64,000 nucleotides of DNA from Sphingobacteriaceae bacterium (GTDB taxonomy: Bacteria > Bacteroidota > Bacteroidia > B-17B0 > Aurantibacillaceae). Both the position numbers and the translations under genes were made by a program. Below, in pieces: positions 8,432 through 16,780 of this stretch. The notes beneath the pieces were generated by a model. It saw only the letters and a program-made list of their open reading frames with translations. It was not told where the DNA came from and made no database searches. Within the stretch, counting starts at the first letter, position 1; each line of letters starts with the position of its first letter. Where the stretch lies: contig JADJLA010000001.1 in the NCBI GenBank assembly GCA_016705695.1, positions 1 through 64,000 of the forward strand. The letters run 5' to 3'.

Positions 8432-9736
8432 TTGATAGGGAAAGACGAAGAGCTTAGCCGAACTAATATTTGGATTGTTATATCGATATACCTGTCGATC
8501 TTTATAAATTCATTTATATTTTTCAAAAAACCTTTTGAATTCCAATTCGGGTATATCATTTATATACCTTTGTTACCGGTTTTCATAAAAAGATATGGAT
8601 ATAACAAGAATTTGCTGATCATTTTTTCTGTTTTATTGGTGGTTGGTATTTTTAATATTTTCTTAGATCAGAACACTTCCGCGCAATTTTTCAAAGTTTT
8701 TACCGGGCTGGCCCTTTCTTATTTCTTTTATGATTATGTGATCAAGGAGTACGATTTCAATATTGAAAAACTATTCAAATGGTATTTATTGGGATGTTAC
8801 ATTGCTGCTTTGATCGGCATTATTCAATTTGTTTCGTTTCACGTAGGATTTGAACCAGGTTACAGATTTACCTGGATATTGAACAAATGGGGCTTAGCAC
8901 CTGGAGGAAATTTCGGGCTACGGGTAAATTCAATATTCTCCGAGCCAACTCACCTAGGAGCTGTTCTCTCCGCTTCTTTTTTCGTATCCGTTTATAATTT
9001 ATTTATAAAGGAACCGTATTACCTTTCTAAATTCAAGAGTATGGTAATAGTAATAGTTTATTTACTTTCATTCTCCGGGTTGGGCCAAATTGGAATTTTC
9101 CTCACTGTCATTTTATTTGCTTTAAATTTTGGGTTGATCAGGTATATTTTTATAATAATACCTATATCACTGTTGATGTTTAATTATTTGTACAATAATG
9201 TGAAAGATTTCAGAGAAAGGTTTGACGGTATAGTGGGTCTATATACCACAGGTAAATTTGTGTTAGGTAAAACACATGGGTCGTCATTTATCCTATACAA
9301 TAATTATCATGTTGCTACGGAGAATTTCAAGGGAAATTTTTTGTTTGGAAGTGGCATTGGCTCACATCCAATAGCTTTTGAGAAATACTCTCTGGCAAGT
9401 AAGATAAAGGTTTACGGCTTCAATTTAAATTCTGCCGACGCAAACTCAATGTTATTACGCTTGATCTCCGAAACAGGATTGTTTGGTGTGTTTATCTTCT
9501 TCTTCATCATTATTAAATTCTATATTAAAAGAACCGATGAGGAAGACACCTATCATTGGTTAGTAAGCAATGGAATTTTGATCATGATCTTGTTGAATCT
9601 TTTTCGGCAAGGGCATTATTTCTTAAATGGATTTCCCTTTTTTGTGATGTTGTATATTTACAACTCCATTTCCTACAACAAATATCTGCAAGACAAAAAT
9701 GCAGTAACTACTTCTGAGGCTCCTCAACCGAAGTAG
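8432..9736 (+). CDS. O-antigen ligase/polymerase-like membrane protein (Wzy/WaaL type)
   Basis: 434 residues with about ten to twelve hydrophobic segments spread through the chain. A large loop near residues 280-340 includes FGSGIGSHPIAFEKY, the position where Wzy/WaaL proteins carry their catalytic periplasmic loop. Earlier, SIFSEPTHLGAVL is a common motif of O-antigen ligase family proteins. It would polymerise or ligate lipid-linked oligosaccharide units at the outer face of the inner membrane. The start is a TTG 9 bases after the dehydrogenase stop. Its end overlaps the convergent TerC gene by 29 bases inside an inverted repeat. It is the last gene of the polysaccharide locus seen here. 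Confidence 0.8.
   Translation: MIGKDEELSRTNIWIVISIYLSIFINSFIFFKKPFEFQFGYIIYIPLLPVFIKRYGYNKNLLIIFSVLLVVGIFNIFLDQNTSAQFFKVFTGLALSYFFYDYVIKEYDFNIEKLFKWYLLGCYIAALIGIIQFVSFHVGFEPGYRFTWILNKWGLAPGGNFGLRVNSIFSEPTHLGAVLSASFFVSVYNLFIKEPYYLSKFKSMVIVIVYLLSFSGLGQIGIFLTVILFALNFGLIRYIFIIIPISLLMFNYLYNNVKDFRERFDGIVGLYTTGKFVLGKTHGSSFILYNNYHVATENFKGNFLFGSGIGSHPIAFEKYSLASKIKVYGFNLNSADANSMLLRLISETGLFGVFIFFFIIIKFYIKRTDEEDTYHWLVSNGILIMILLNLFRQGHYFLNGFPFFVMLYIYNSISYNKYLQDKNAVTTSEAPQPK
9708..9736. repeat. Inverted repeat spanning the convergent gene ends
   Basis: CTACTTC (9708-9714) pairs with GAAGTAG (9730-9736), and inner GAGG (9716-9719) pairs with CCTC (9722-9725). The two outer tips are the stop codons of the two convergent genes: TAG at 9734-9736 on plus and TAG read from 9710-9708 on minus. 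The hairpin could act as a weak bidirectional terminator, but it has no T run. Confidence 0.5.
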
Positions 9737-10514
9737 CCTCTTTCCTTCTCCTGATCTTCTTTTCTCGCATGTTCAAAAATTCAATGAACATGGCAAAAGC
9801 TAAAGCAATGTAAGCGTAGTTCTTATTCAAATGCAAATGTTCCGCTTCCGGAACGGTGAAGTTATAAGCGTCTATCATCGCCTCCCCAACTAAAATTCCT
9901 CCTATCACCAACAAAAACGCTAATGCAATTGTTTTTATTCCCTGATTTCTATTGATGAAATCGGCAACATAACCGCTAAATAATATCATCAAGATCATCG
10001 ATATCACAACACCACCTATCATGATCACTACTTCCCCACTTACGCCTACTGCAGCTAATATGCTATCGAAACTAAAAATGAAATCAATAATGATGATCTG
10101 TACAATGATGGCGCCAAATGAATTTTTATCGTCATGTTTTTTAGTGTGCCCGCCTTCATGTTCGTGTAATTTTTCAATGATCTCTTTCCAGGTCTTGTAA
10201 ATTAAGAACACACCTCCTCCAAACAATATCAATGATTTGCCCGAAACGCCGTAATCCCCTATAGTAAATAAAGCATCTCTTAAGTGAGCTATCCATCCCA
10301 CCAAACAAAGTAAAACCGAACGCACCAACAAAGCCAAACTTAATCCAATAAAGCGCGCACGTTTTTGTAAGGCACGCGGCAATTTATCTACAGCAATTGA
10401 AATGAAAATGATATTATCTATTCCAAGAATGATCTCCAGTACAGATAAGGTGATAAGGTTAACCACACCATGCCAGGTAAAAAGTACGTCAAAAATCGAT
10501 TGGTTGTCTGGCAT
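9708..10514 (-). CDS. TerC family integral membrane protein
   Basis: About 268 residues with seven or so hydrophobic segments. The two TerC signature blocks are present: LEIILGIDNIIFISI near the N-terminus and IDFIFSFDSILAAVGVS in the middle, each with acidic residues inside a membrane helix. A His/Asp-rich cytoplasmic loop (HEHEGGHTKKHDDK) lies between them. TerC proteins are linked to metal-ion efflux (notably manganese) and tellurite resistance; the specific ion here is unknown. I chose the ATG at 10514 because the upstream in-frame TTG at 10535 lies inside the likely -7 promoter box. The C-terminus overlaps the convergent polymerase gene. Confidence 0.88.
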   Translation of the reverse strand: MPDNQSIFDVLFTWHGVVNLITLSVLEIILGIDNIIFISIAVDKLPRALQKRARFIGLSLALLVRSVLLCLVGWIAHLRDALFTIGDYGVSGKSLILFGGGVFLIYKTWKEIIEKLHEHEGGHTKKHDDKNSFGAIIVQIIIIDFIFSFDSILAAVGVSGEVVIMIGGVVISMILMILFSGYVADFINRNQGIKTIALAFLLVIGGILVGEAMIDAYNFTVPEAEHLHLNKNYAYIALAFAMFIEFLNMREKKIRRRKEATSVEEPQK

Positions 10515-10532
10515 ATTTGTTATAAATCGTGG

Positions 10533-10540
10533 CAAAGGTA
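10533..10540 (-). promoter_or_regulatory. -7 promoter box (TACCTTTG) of the TerC gene
   Basis: Read on the minus strand the sequence is TACCTTTG, matching the Bacteroidota -7 consensus TAnnTTTG. It lies 18 bases before the ATG at 10514. No well-spaced -33 TTG is obvious. It decides the start codon, because a longer reading from 10535 would begin inside the box. Confidence 0.5.
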
Positions 10541-10614
10541 AGAAATAATCAAGTTAAATAAAAAATTATTATCCTTGATAATCAATATGTTATGAAAATA
10601 ATATGTTAATATAC

Positions 10615-10637
10615 AGTACTATGTGTTGCATAGTACT
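10615..10637. promoter_or_regulatory. Palindromic operator: perfect 9-bp arms, 5-base spacer
   Basis: AGTACTATG (10615-10623) and CATAGTACT (10629-10637) are exact reverse complements around the spacer TGTTG. The spacer supplies the TTG of the -33 promoter element, so a protein bound here would block RNA polymerase. The second gene of the operon encodes a PadR repressor, which makes autoregulation the simplest reading. The link to PadR is inferred. Confidence 0.65.
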
Positions 10638-10657
10638 AAAAAATCAACATATCTTTG
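10626..10657 (+). promoter_or_regulatory. Bacteroidota-type promoter (TTG-N21-TATCTTTG)
   Basis: TTG at 10626-10628 and TATCTTTG at 10650-10657 are separated by 21 bases, matching the phylum's -33/-7 promoter. It drives the three-gene operon that begins at 10747, leaving a leader of about 80 bases. Confidence 0.65.
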
Positions 10658-10746
10658 TCTCACCAAATAATTGCAATTTATTTAAAACAGTAAAACAAAT
10701 TAAATCAAACGAGACAGAACCAAAGAGTCTCACAAAAAAAGAAACG

Positions 10747-11103
10747 ATGAACAAATTAAGATCAAAAAGCGGACTAGTAAAATTAAGTGCAATACTTGGT
10801 TTTATATTTTTAGGCGGCACAGCACTTGCTTCTGATGGTACTGGAAACGAGAATATCATTGAAACGCAAAAAGAGATCAAACAACACATCAGCTTTCCAA
10901 ATATTATTTTGCCACTTAATAGAACCGAAAAAGTAGAAGTTGTTTTTACAACGGCCGAAAATGGTAAAGTAAATTTTGTTCTGGCAAAAACAGATAATGA
11001 TGTATTAAAGAAGCAGATCGAAAAACAATTTGCAGAAATGACATTGACCAAGATCAAAAGCAACGTGGCGTACAGTATTGTGTTTAACATTAAAAAAATC
11101 TAA
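10747..11103 (+). CDS. Small exported protein of unknown function
   Basis: 118 residues. The first 33 or so form a signal peptide (basic start, LSAILGFIFLGGTALAS, cleavage after ALA). The mature part is about 85 residues, mostly charged, with ILPLNRTEKVEVVFTTAENGKVNFVLAKTDNDVLKKQIEKQF; this resembles short periplasmic proteins of the phylum with a TonB-C-like fold, but I cannot place it in a named family. I chose the ATG at 10747 because it gives a clean signal peptide and lies downstream of the promoter; in-frame upstream codons include the promoter. It is the first gene of an operon with a PadR regulator (4 bases later) and a PspC protein, suggesting an envelope-sensing role. Confidence 0.7.
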   Translation: MNKLRSKSGLVKLSAILGFIFLGGTALASDGTGNENIIETQKEIKQHISFPNIILPLNRTEKVEVVFTTAENGKVNFVLAKTDNDVLKKQIEKQFAEMTLTKIKSNVAYSIVFNIKKI

Positions 11104-11107
11104 CAAC

Positions 11108-11440
11108 ATGTCAGTAAACTCAGAGAATGCAAAAGCGCAAATGCGTAAAGGTGTTCTTGAACTATGCATACTTTCAATTCTATCGCAAGGCGATGCGTAT
11201 CCAACCGAGATCATCGAAAAGCTAAAAGAAACAAAGTTAGTGGTAGTTGAAGGCACACTTTATCCTTTGCTAACAAGGTTAAAGAACACAGGTTTATTAA
11301 CCTACAGGTGGGAAGAAAGTACCAGCGGCCCACCGCGCAAATATTACAAGCTCACCGAAATTGGTGTGCAATATTTAAAGGAACTTCAAGTGAGTTGGGA
11401 AGATCTGGTGAATGCAGTGAACAAAACAATTATCAAATAA
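11108..11440 (+). CDS. PadR family transcriptional regulator
   Basis: 110 residues, the size of a short PadR protein. The winged helix-turn-helix runs from MRKGVLELCILSIL through GDAYPTEIIEKL and VVEGTLYPLLTRLKNTGLL to the wing STSGPPRKYYKLTEIG, ending with a short dimerisation helix. PadR proteins are usually repressors released by small molecules or stress. The start at 11108 follows the previous stop by 4 bases. The neighbour downstream is a PspC protein, a pairing common in Firmicutes and Bacteroidota. It probably binds the palindrome at 10615-10637 and controls its own operon; this is inferred. Confidence 0.9.
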   Translation: MSVNSENAKAQMRKGVLELCILSILSQGDAYPTEIIEKLKETKLVVVEGTLYPLLTRLKNTGLLTYRWEESTSGPPRKYYKLTEIGVQYLKELQVSWEDLVNAVNKTIIK

Positions 11441-11464
11441 AAAAACATTAAATAAAAAGAAGTC

Positions 11465-13246
11465 ATGAATAAAACGGTAACTATAAATATCAGCGGTATA
11501 ATCTTCCACATAGATGAAGATGCTTACGACAAGTTGAGTAAGTATTTGAGTACCATCAAAGGATATTTTACAAGTAATGAAAGCGGTAGTGAAATTATAG
11601 CCGACATTGAAGCCCGTATCGCGGAATTACTGCAAGCCAAAGTAACTCCATTTAAACAAGTGGTTTTGATGGCCGATGTGGACGAAGTAATAAACGCCTT
11701 GGGAAAACCCGAAGAATTTGTAGATGGTGAAACAACAAACAACACGTCATCTTCATCAACTCAATCGGAGTCGGCAAACTATACAGGGCCAATTAAAAAA
11801 CGCATGTTCCGCGATCCCGACGAAAAAGCAATTGGCGGTGTATGTTCGGGTGTAGCGCATTACTTTGATATAGATGTTGTATGGATCCGCTTAGCAACTT
11901 TCTTATTGATCTTTTTTGGAGGTATAAGTTTATGGGTATATATCGTTCTTTGGATCGTTATTCCTGAAGCTAAAACAACTGCCGACAGATTAGCCATGCG
12001 TGGAGAGCCAGTTAATATTGATAACATTAGCCGCTCTTTTAAAGATGAAATGGAAGGAGTGAAAAATCGCATGAACGATGGATTTAAAAACGCAGGTCAC
12101 CACGGCCGAAACGGCTTGGATAGATTAGCCATGATCCTTGGAGGTTTCTTTAGAGTTATTGGTCGCTTATTAGGAGCATTCCTCATCTTCATTGGTTTTA
12201 TGATCATGTTTGGTGTGCTTTCAACTGTGTTTGGTTTTTCAATCGCAGGCGAATCGGCCGAGTTCAACGATTGGATCAATATTATTTTTATTGATCGCTC
12301 ACACTATTGGTTAGCATTTGTTGGTGGCATCATTGTATTTGCAGTCCCTGCTTTTATGATATTGTACGGCGGGATAAAATTATTATTCAAAATAAAATAC
12401 TCAAACCGTTGGTTAAATATTGGCGCGGGTTTATTATGGTTGATAGGGTTTATAATGGCAACATACGCTGGCGTAAAAACTGCTTCTGACTTTAGCGAAA
12501 CAAGTAAGTATAAAGAAAGTAGAACGATCATCACAAGTGCAGAAGTATTTACGATCTCTGCAATCTCTGAAGAGAAATTGATATCTGAATTAAAGATCGA
12601 AGAGCTGCGCTATGATGACCACAGCGAAGCGCACTTTGGTCACGATGAGTATTCTATCGGCGAGATCAATAATAAAAAAGTGATCGTTGGTTTTCCTGAG
12701 GTACGAGTGATCAACACCACCGGCGAAAATATTGAGGTGATCATCAATCGCAAAGCAAGAGGAAAAGAAAAACGCTTAGCTTATGATCGCGCAAAGGAAA
12801 TAAATTACAATTATAAATTCGATAGCACAGGTGTTATGCTGGATGAGATCTTCTATTTAGATGGCGATCAAAAATTCAGAATGCAGGAAATTGAGATCAT
12901 TGTAAAAGTTCCTAAGGGTAAAGTTATTTATCTCGACAAATCTCTAAAGAATGTGATCTATGATGTGGATAATGTAACTAACATCTATGATTTGGATATG
13001 TTGGGTCGCAGATGGACAATGAATGATAAAGAATTGGAATGCTTGGATTGTGATGGATTGGAAAAAGCAAATAGTGAAGAGTTTGAGCATTCACATAAAG
13101 ACAAGGTTAAGATAAATGAAGACGGCATTGAAGTGAATGATAGGGATGGAAATCATATCACAATTGACGAAAAGGATGTAAATATCAATAGCGATAACCA
13201 CGAGATCAAATTGAAGAAAAAAGCAAAAAAGAACAACGACGATTAA
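11465..13246 (+). CDS. PspC domain membrane protein
   Basis: 593 residues. Residues 1-100 form a charged N-terminal region (NISGIIFHIDEDAYDKLSKYL, IADIEARIAELL). The PspC domain follows at about 115-175 (FRDPDEKAIGGVCSGVAHYFDIDVVWIRL then a membrane segment and WIVIPEA). Three or so further hydrophobic segments lie between about 220 and 350. The C-terminal 240 residues are soluble and acidic, ending in Asp/Lys-rich sequence. PspC proteins belong to the envelope-stress (phage-shock) response, where they sense membrane damage. Here the gene ends a PadR-controlled operon, with a strong terminator after it. The C-terminal region could be a cytoplasmic or periplasmic sensor; its side of the membrane is not certain. 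Confidence 0.88.
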   Translation: MNKTVTINISGIIFHIDEDAYDKLSKYLSTIKGYFTSNESGSEIIADIEARIAELLQAKVTPFKQVVLMADVDEVINALGKPEEFVDGETTNNTSSSSTQSESANYTGPIKKRMFRDPDEKAIGGVCSGVAHYFDIDVVWIRLATFLLIFFGGISLWVYIVLWIVIPEAKTTADRLAMRGEPVNIDNISRSFKDEMEGVKNRMNDGFKNAGHHGRNGLDRLAMILGGFFRVIGRLLGAFLIFIGFMIMFGVLSTVFGFSIAGESAEFNDWINIIFIDRSHYWLAFVGGIIVFAVPAFMILYGGIKLLFKIKYSNRWLNIGAGLLWLIGFIMATYAGVKTASDFSETSKYKESRTIITSAEVFTISAISEEKLISELKIEELRYDDHSEAHFGHDEYSIGEINNKKVIVGFPEVRVINTTGENIEVIINRKARGKEKRLAYDRAKEINYNYKFDSTGVMLDEIFYLDGDQKFRMQEIEIIVKVPKGKVIYLDKSLKNVIYDVDNVTNIYDLDMLGRRWTMNDKELECLDCDGLEKANSEEFEHSHKDKVKINEDGIEVNDRDGNHITIDEKDVNINSDNHEIKLKKKAKKNNDD

Positions 13247-13276
13247 TACAAAAGGTTTAGTTTTGGTATTAACCTC

Positions 13277-13312
13277 AAAACCCCGTTCATTCATGTCTGG
13301 ACGGGGTTTTTT
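13277..13312 (+). terminator. Rho-independent terminator after the PspC operon
   Basis: AAAACCCCGT (13277-13286) pairs perfectly with ACGGGGTTTT (13301-13310) around a 14-base loop, and the T run continues to 13312. It separates the PspC operon from pyrG. Confidence 0.85.
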
Positions 13313-13470
13313 GCTTTTACTGCACGTTCCACGACCATTGTTCCACATTATTTGGGCTAAGGTTAATATAATGTTAGAAATTGTGACCATTTACAAGGTG
13401 TTTTCGCAAATTTAAATTTCTTAGTACTTTTTAATTTAGTACTTTCGTAGGCAGTTTTTTATAAAACTAT

Positions 13471-15075
13471 ATGTCAAATCCAACTAAATATATTTTTATT
13501 ACCGGTGGTGTAACTTCCTCTCTTGGAAAAGGCATTATAGCTGCAAGTTTAGCTAAATTACTTCAAGCCCGAGGATTTACTGTTACCATTCAAAAACTCG
13601 ATCCGTATATTAATGTGGATCCTGGAACTTTAAATCCTTACGAACATGGCGAATGTTACGTAACAGATGACGGCGCAGAGACCGATCTGGACCTTGGACA
13701 TTACGAACGCTTTTTAAATGTTCCAACTTCAAAAGCGAATAACGTAACAACAGGGCGAATTTATCAATCGGTTATTGAGAAAGAACGTAAAGGAGAATTT
13801 TTAGGAAAAACCGTTCAGGTAATTCCTCATATCACCGATGAAATAAAAAGTCGCATCAAACAATTGGGTAAAACCGGTCAGTTTGAATATGTGATCACAG
13901 AAATTGGTGGAACTGTAGGTGATATTGAATCGTTACCTTATATTGAAGCAGTTCGTCAGTTACGTTGGGAATTAGAAGGGAATTGTGCAGTGATCCACTT
14001 AACACTTTTACCATATTTAAGTACTACAGGCGAATTAAAAACAAAACCAACTCAACACTCGGTAAAATTATTATTAGAGCACGGAGTTCAACCCGATATT
14101 TTAGTGTGTAGAACTGAGCATCCCGTAAATAAAGATATTCGTAAAAAATTAGCCTTGTTTTGCAACGTGGCGCAAGAGTCGGTTATTGAAGCTATTGATG
14201 CAAGTACTATTTATGAAGTGCCAATTTTGATGGAGAAAGAGAAGTTGGATGTAATGGTGCTTAAAAAATTAGGCATCGATGCAACCGAAGCCCCCAAGTT
14301 AGATAATTGGAAAAATTTTTTGGAGAAATTTCACAATCCAAAAACGGAGGTACGTATTGGATTAATTGGAAAATACGTTGAATTAAAAGATTCTTACAAA
14401 TCTATTTCGGAGGCATTTATTCATGCAGGCGCTGTTAACGATTGCAAAGTTATTGTAGATTGGATCCATAGCGAAAGTTTAACAGAAGAGAATATTGATG
14501 AGAAATTTTCGAGCTTAAAAGGAATTTTAGTAGCACCGGGTTTTGGTAACAGAGGAATTGACGGAAAGCTCATAGCGATTAAATACGCGCGCGAAAATAA
14601 ATTACCTTTTTTGGGAATTTGTTTAGGCATGCAATGTACCGTTATTGAATTTGCTCGTAATGTTTTAGGATTAAAAGATGCGCATAGTCGCGAAATGAAT
14701 CCTGCAACTAATAGTCCGGTAATTGATCTTTTAGAGAATCAAAAAAGCATTTCGCATATGGGAGGCACCATGCGTTTGGGTGCATATGCTTGCGAAATTG
14801 AAGCAGGAACTTTAGCGCATTCTATTTATAAAACAGATCGTATTTCTGAACGTCATCGTCACCGTTACGAATTCAATAACGAATACAAAAAACAATTTAC
14901 CGATGCGGGTATGGTTCTTTCGGGGGTAAATCCTGAAGGCGGTTTGGTAGAGATCGTTGAGTTGCCTGATCATCCATTTTTTATTGGCGTACAATTTCAT
15001 CCGGAGTACAAAAGCACTGTAGAAAATCCTCATCCCCTTTTTATAAGTTTTGTTGAAGCAGCGTTAAAAAAATGA
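13471..15075 (+). CDS. pyrG: CTP synthase
   Basis: 534 residues, normal length. It makes CTP from UTP, ATP and glutamine. The synthetase domain (1-265) opens with KYIFITGGVTSSLGKGI, an ATP-binding loop, and contains DPYINVDPGTLNPYEHGE. The class I glutaminase domain (about 290-534) has GFGNRGIDGK, the nucleophile motif LGICLGMQ with its Cys, and the His/Glu pair in QFHPEYKS. All active-site motifs are present. The start at 13471 (MSNPTKYIF) is standard. Its stop overlaps rimM by 4 bases (ATGA), so the two are likely coupled. Confidence 0.97.
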   Translation: MSNPTKYIFITGGVTSSLGKGIIAASLAKLLQARGFTVTIQKLDPYINVDPGTLNPYEHGECYVTDDGAETDLDLGHYERFLNVPTSKANNVTTGRIYQSVIEKERKGEFLGKTVQVIPHITDEIKSRIKQLGKTGQFEYVITEIGGTVGDIESLPYIEAVRQLRWELEGNCAVIHLTLLPYLSTTGELKTKPTQHSVKLLLEHGVQPDILVCRTEHPVNKDIRKKLALFCNVAQESVIEAIDASTIYEVPILMEKEKLDVMVLKKLGIDATEAPKLDNWKNFLEKFHNPKTEVRIGLIGKYVELKDSYKSISEAFIHAGAVNDCKVIVDWIHSESLTEENIDEKFSSLKGILVAPGFGNRGIDGKLIAIKYARENKLPFLGICLGMQCTVIEFARNVLGLKDAHSREMNPATNSPVIDLLENQKSISHMGGTMRLGAYACEIEAGTLAHSIYKTDRISERHRHRYEFNNEYKKQFTDAGMVLSGVNPEGGLVEIVELPDHPFFIGVQFHPEYKSTVENPHPLFISFVEAALKK

Positions 15076-15566
15076 TCTTTACAGAAATAGGTTATTTTAG
15101 TAAAACGCATGGCTTAAAGGGAGAATTACAATTGAACATCACGCGCGATTTTGACATTGAGAATTGTAACGCCATTATCATCAAAACATCCGGTGGAGAT
15201 TCACCACAATTTATTTCAGAGTTTCGTGAGAATAAAAACGGATTCATTATTTGTTTAGAGGAAATTGATACGATAGAAAAAGCGAAGCCATTTGTTGGAA
15301 AAAAGGTAGCTGCAAATGAAGAATTTGTTTTTGAAGATGAAACGCATCCCTTGATCGGATTTACTTTAGTTGATAAGAGTTTTGGTGTGGTTGGAACTAT
15401 AACTGATATCGATGATTCGGGTGCAAATCCTGTTTTTAATATTGACCACAAAGGCAAACAGGTTATTTTGCCGTATAACGAAGATCTTGTAATTGGCATT
15501 GATGTGGTCACAGAGGTTGTAAACTACGAAGCTCCAGAGGGCTTGATAGAAATGTATTTAGGGTAA
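15072..15566 (+). CDS. rimM: Ribosome maturation factor RimM
   Basis: 164 residues. RimM binds ribosomal protein S19 and assists maturation of the 30S head. The N-terminal beta-barrel has the signature GYFSKTHGLKGELQLN, and the C-terminal PRC-barrel half shows LIGFTLVDKSFGVVGTITDI and VILPYNEDLVIGID. In many bacteria rimM follows rpsP; here it overlaps pyrG by 4 bases instead, so its expression is tied to CTP synthesis. No frameshift is seen. Confidence 0.92.
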   Translation: MIFTEIGYFSKTHGLKGELQLNITRDFDIENCNAIIIKTSGGDSPQFISEFRENKNGFIICLEEIDTIEKAKPFVGKKVAANEEFVFEDETHPLIGFTLVDKSFGVVGTITDIDDSGANPVFNIDHKGKQVILPYNEDLVIGIDVVTEVVNYEAPEGLIEMYLG

Positions 15567-15591
15567 AGTAGTAAAGCTAATTTCAAATGCT

Positions 15592-16254
15592 TTATTTGTA
15601 ATGAACGATAACATTTGCCGCCTCTTTGCGTTTTATATCAGGAACCATTACATTCTCGGCAGGATATCCAACTGGGATCAACAAGAAGGGTTTTTCGTTA
15701 ACTGGCCTATTTAATAATTTACATAAAAAATTCATTGGGCTTGGTGTGTGAGTTAATGCAACTAATCCACATTGGTGAATGGCTTGTAATAAAAAGCCAC
15801 AAGCTAAACCAACAGATTCAGTAACGTAATAATTTGTTTTCTTAATGCCATCTTCAAGGTCATAAGATTTTTTAAAAACGATTATTAATGCAGGAGCATC
15901 TTCCAAAAAAGGTTTATGCCAATCTGTTCCTAAGTAGCTTAGATCGTCTAACCATTCTTGAGGCATACGGCCATTATAACTTTCGTATTCCTCCTTTTCT
16001 GCCTCAACTCGTATTTGTGATTTCAATTCCGGATTAGTAACCACACAAAAGGTCCAAGGTTGTTTATTAGCACCAGATGGAGACGAGGATGCCGCCATTA
16101 TTATATTCTCGATTACCTCTATCGCAATTGGTTCTGTAGAAAATTCTCTAACGGTTCTTCTGCTATTCATAAATTCATAATGGCGCTTGCTCTCATCTAA
16201 TAACTCATCTTTTTTTAGAGTTTTTTTTGAATAGGGTATAAACTTTGCTTCCAT
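15592..16254 (-). CDS. Nitroreductase-family protein resembling iodotyrosine deiodinase
   Basis: 220 residues, one FMN-binding nitroreductase domain. NSRRTVREFS (30-39) and SPSGANKQPW (59-67) are the flavin phosphate and ribityl contacts; SVGLACGFLLQAI and the C-terminal PVGYPAENVMVPDIKRK complete the fold. The stretch EKEEYESYNGRM...WLDDL...GTDWHKPFLEDAP follows the substrate lid of iodotyrosine deiodinase closely. The three residues known from mammalian enzyme (Glu, Tyr and Lys that grip the amino-acid part of the substrate) align as Glu89, Tyr93 and Lys114 with identical spacing. Such enzymes reductively remove halogen from halotyrosines; bacterial homologues exist, but their natural substrate is unsettled. 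It stands alone and converges on rimM. Confidence 0.85.
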   Translation of the reverse strand: MEAKFIPYSKKTLKKDELLDESKRHYEFMNSRRTVREFSTEPIAIEVIENIIMAASSSPSGANKQPWTFCVVTNPELKSQIRVEAEKEEYESYNGRMPQEWLDDLSYLGTDWHKPFLEDAPALIIVFKKSYDLEDGIKKTNYYVTESVGLACGFLLQAIHQCGLVALTHTPSPMNFLCKLLNRPVNEKPFLLIPVGYPAENVMVPDIKRKEAANVIVHYK

Positions 16255-16402
16255 GAAATTAAGAGCTAATATATCAAAAATTAGGTATTTGCGTGCCTAT
16301 ATAAAGAATAAAAATTACAGAGAAAGAGCTCTTTGAGAGTAAAAAGGAAAGTATCATCAGCGCATTTTAGAATATAAATTGCCTACATAAAAACGAAGAT
16401 AT

Positions 16403-16431
16403 AAAAACCGGGTGACCTCCGGTTTTTTTTT
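16403..16431 (-). terminator. Hairpin terminator, probably for tRNA-Ser
   Basis: AAAAACCGG (16403-16411) pairs with CCGGTTTTT (16419-16427) around a 7-base loop. A T tract follows on both strands, longest on plus (to 16431). The minus-strand tRNA gene upstream is the only transcription unit that needs it. Confidence 0.7.
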
Positions 16432-16504
16432 CATATCAGTGAAGCTCTCCTTCGCGATCTTCTTGCGGTTTTCAAACGCCGAAGCTCGCTACGGCGAGCG
16501 AAGG

Positions 16505-16591
16505 CGGTGAGAGAGAGATTCGAACTCTCGGTACGGTTTCCCGTACGCATGTTTAGCAAACATGTCCTTTCGGCCACTCAGGCATCTCACC
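16505..16591 (-). tRNA. tRNA-Ser (anticodon GCU)
   Basis: Read on the minus strand: acceptor arm GGTGAGA/TCTCACC, a D arm with GCCTGAGTGGCCGAAAGGA, anticodon stem CATGT/ACATG with loop TTGCTAA (anticodon GCT), a long variable arm GTACGG-GAAA-CCGTAC typical of serine tRNAs, and a T arm GAGAG-TTCGAAT-CTCTC. The discriminator base is G and CCA is not encoded. It decodes AGC and AGU codons. The long variable arm and anticodon agree on serine. Confidence 0.96.
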
Positions 16592-16780
16592 TAAAAATCG
16601 AATCGCAAATGTATATAATTTTTATTAAAAAAGGATGATTTTTCAGTAATTATGGAGTTTTTGGAGTCAAATTTATAAAAGAAGACGGAAGTCGTTTCCC
16701 TTCAATCTCAATGCTTTCCAATGAATTAACATTCTTTTATACAGAATATCTATCTTTATATCATCTCAATTAAAAAGCTC

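Noticed and set aside
10644..11090. 148-residue minus-strand open frame across the PadR operon start
   Set aside because: It runs through the promoter and the signal peptide gene; the plus-strand reading has a promoter, signal peptide and operon context.
15092..15511. 139-residue minus-strand open frame inside rimM
   Set aside because: rimM is well supported on the other strand, so this is a mirror frame.
16440..16504. Hairpin GCTCGC-TACG-GCGAGC next to the tRNA as a separate terminator
   Set aside because: It lacks a T run, and a better terminator lies at 16403-16431; it may be part of a repeat but cannot be supported.
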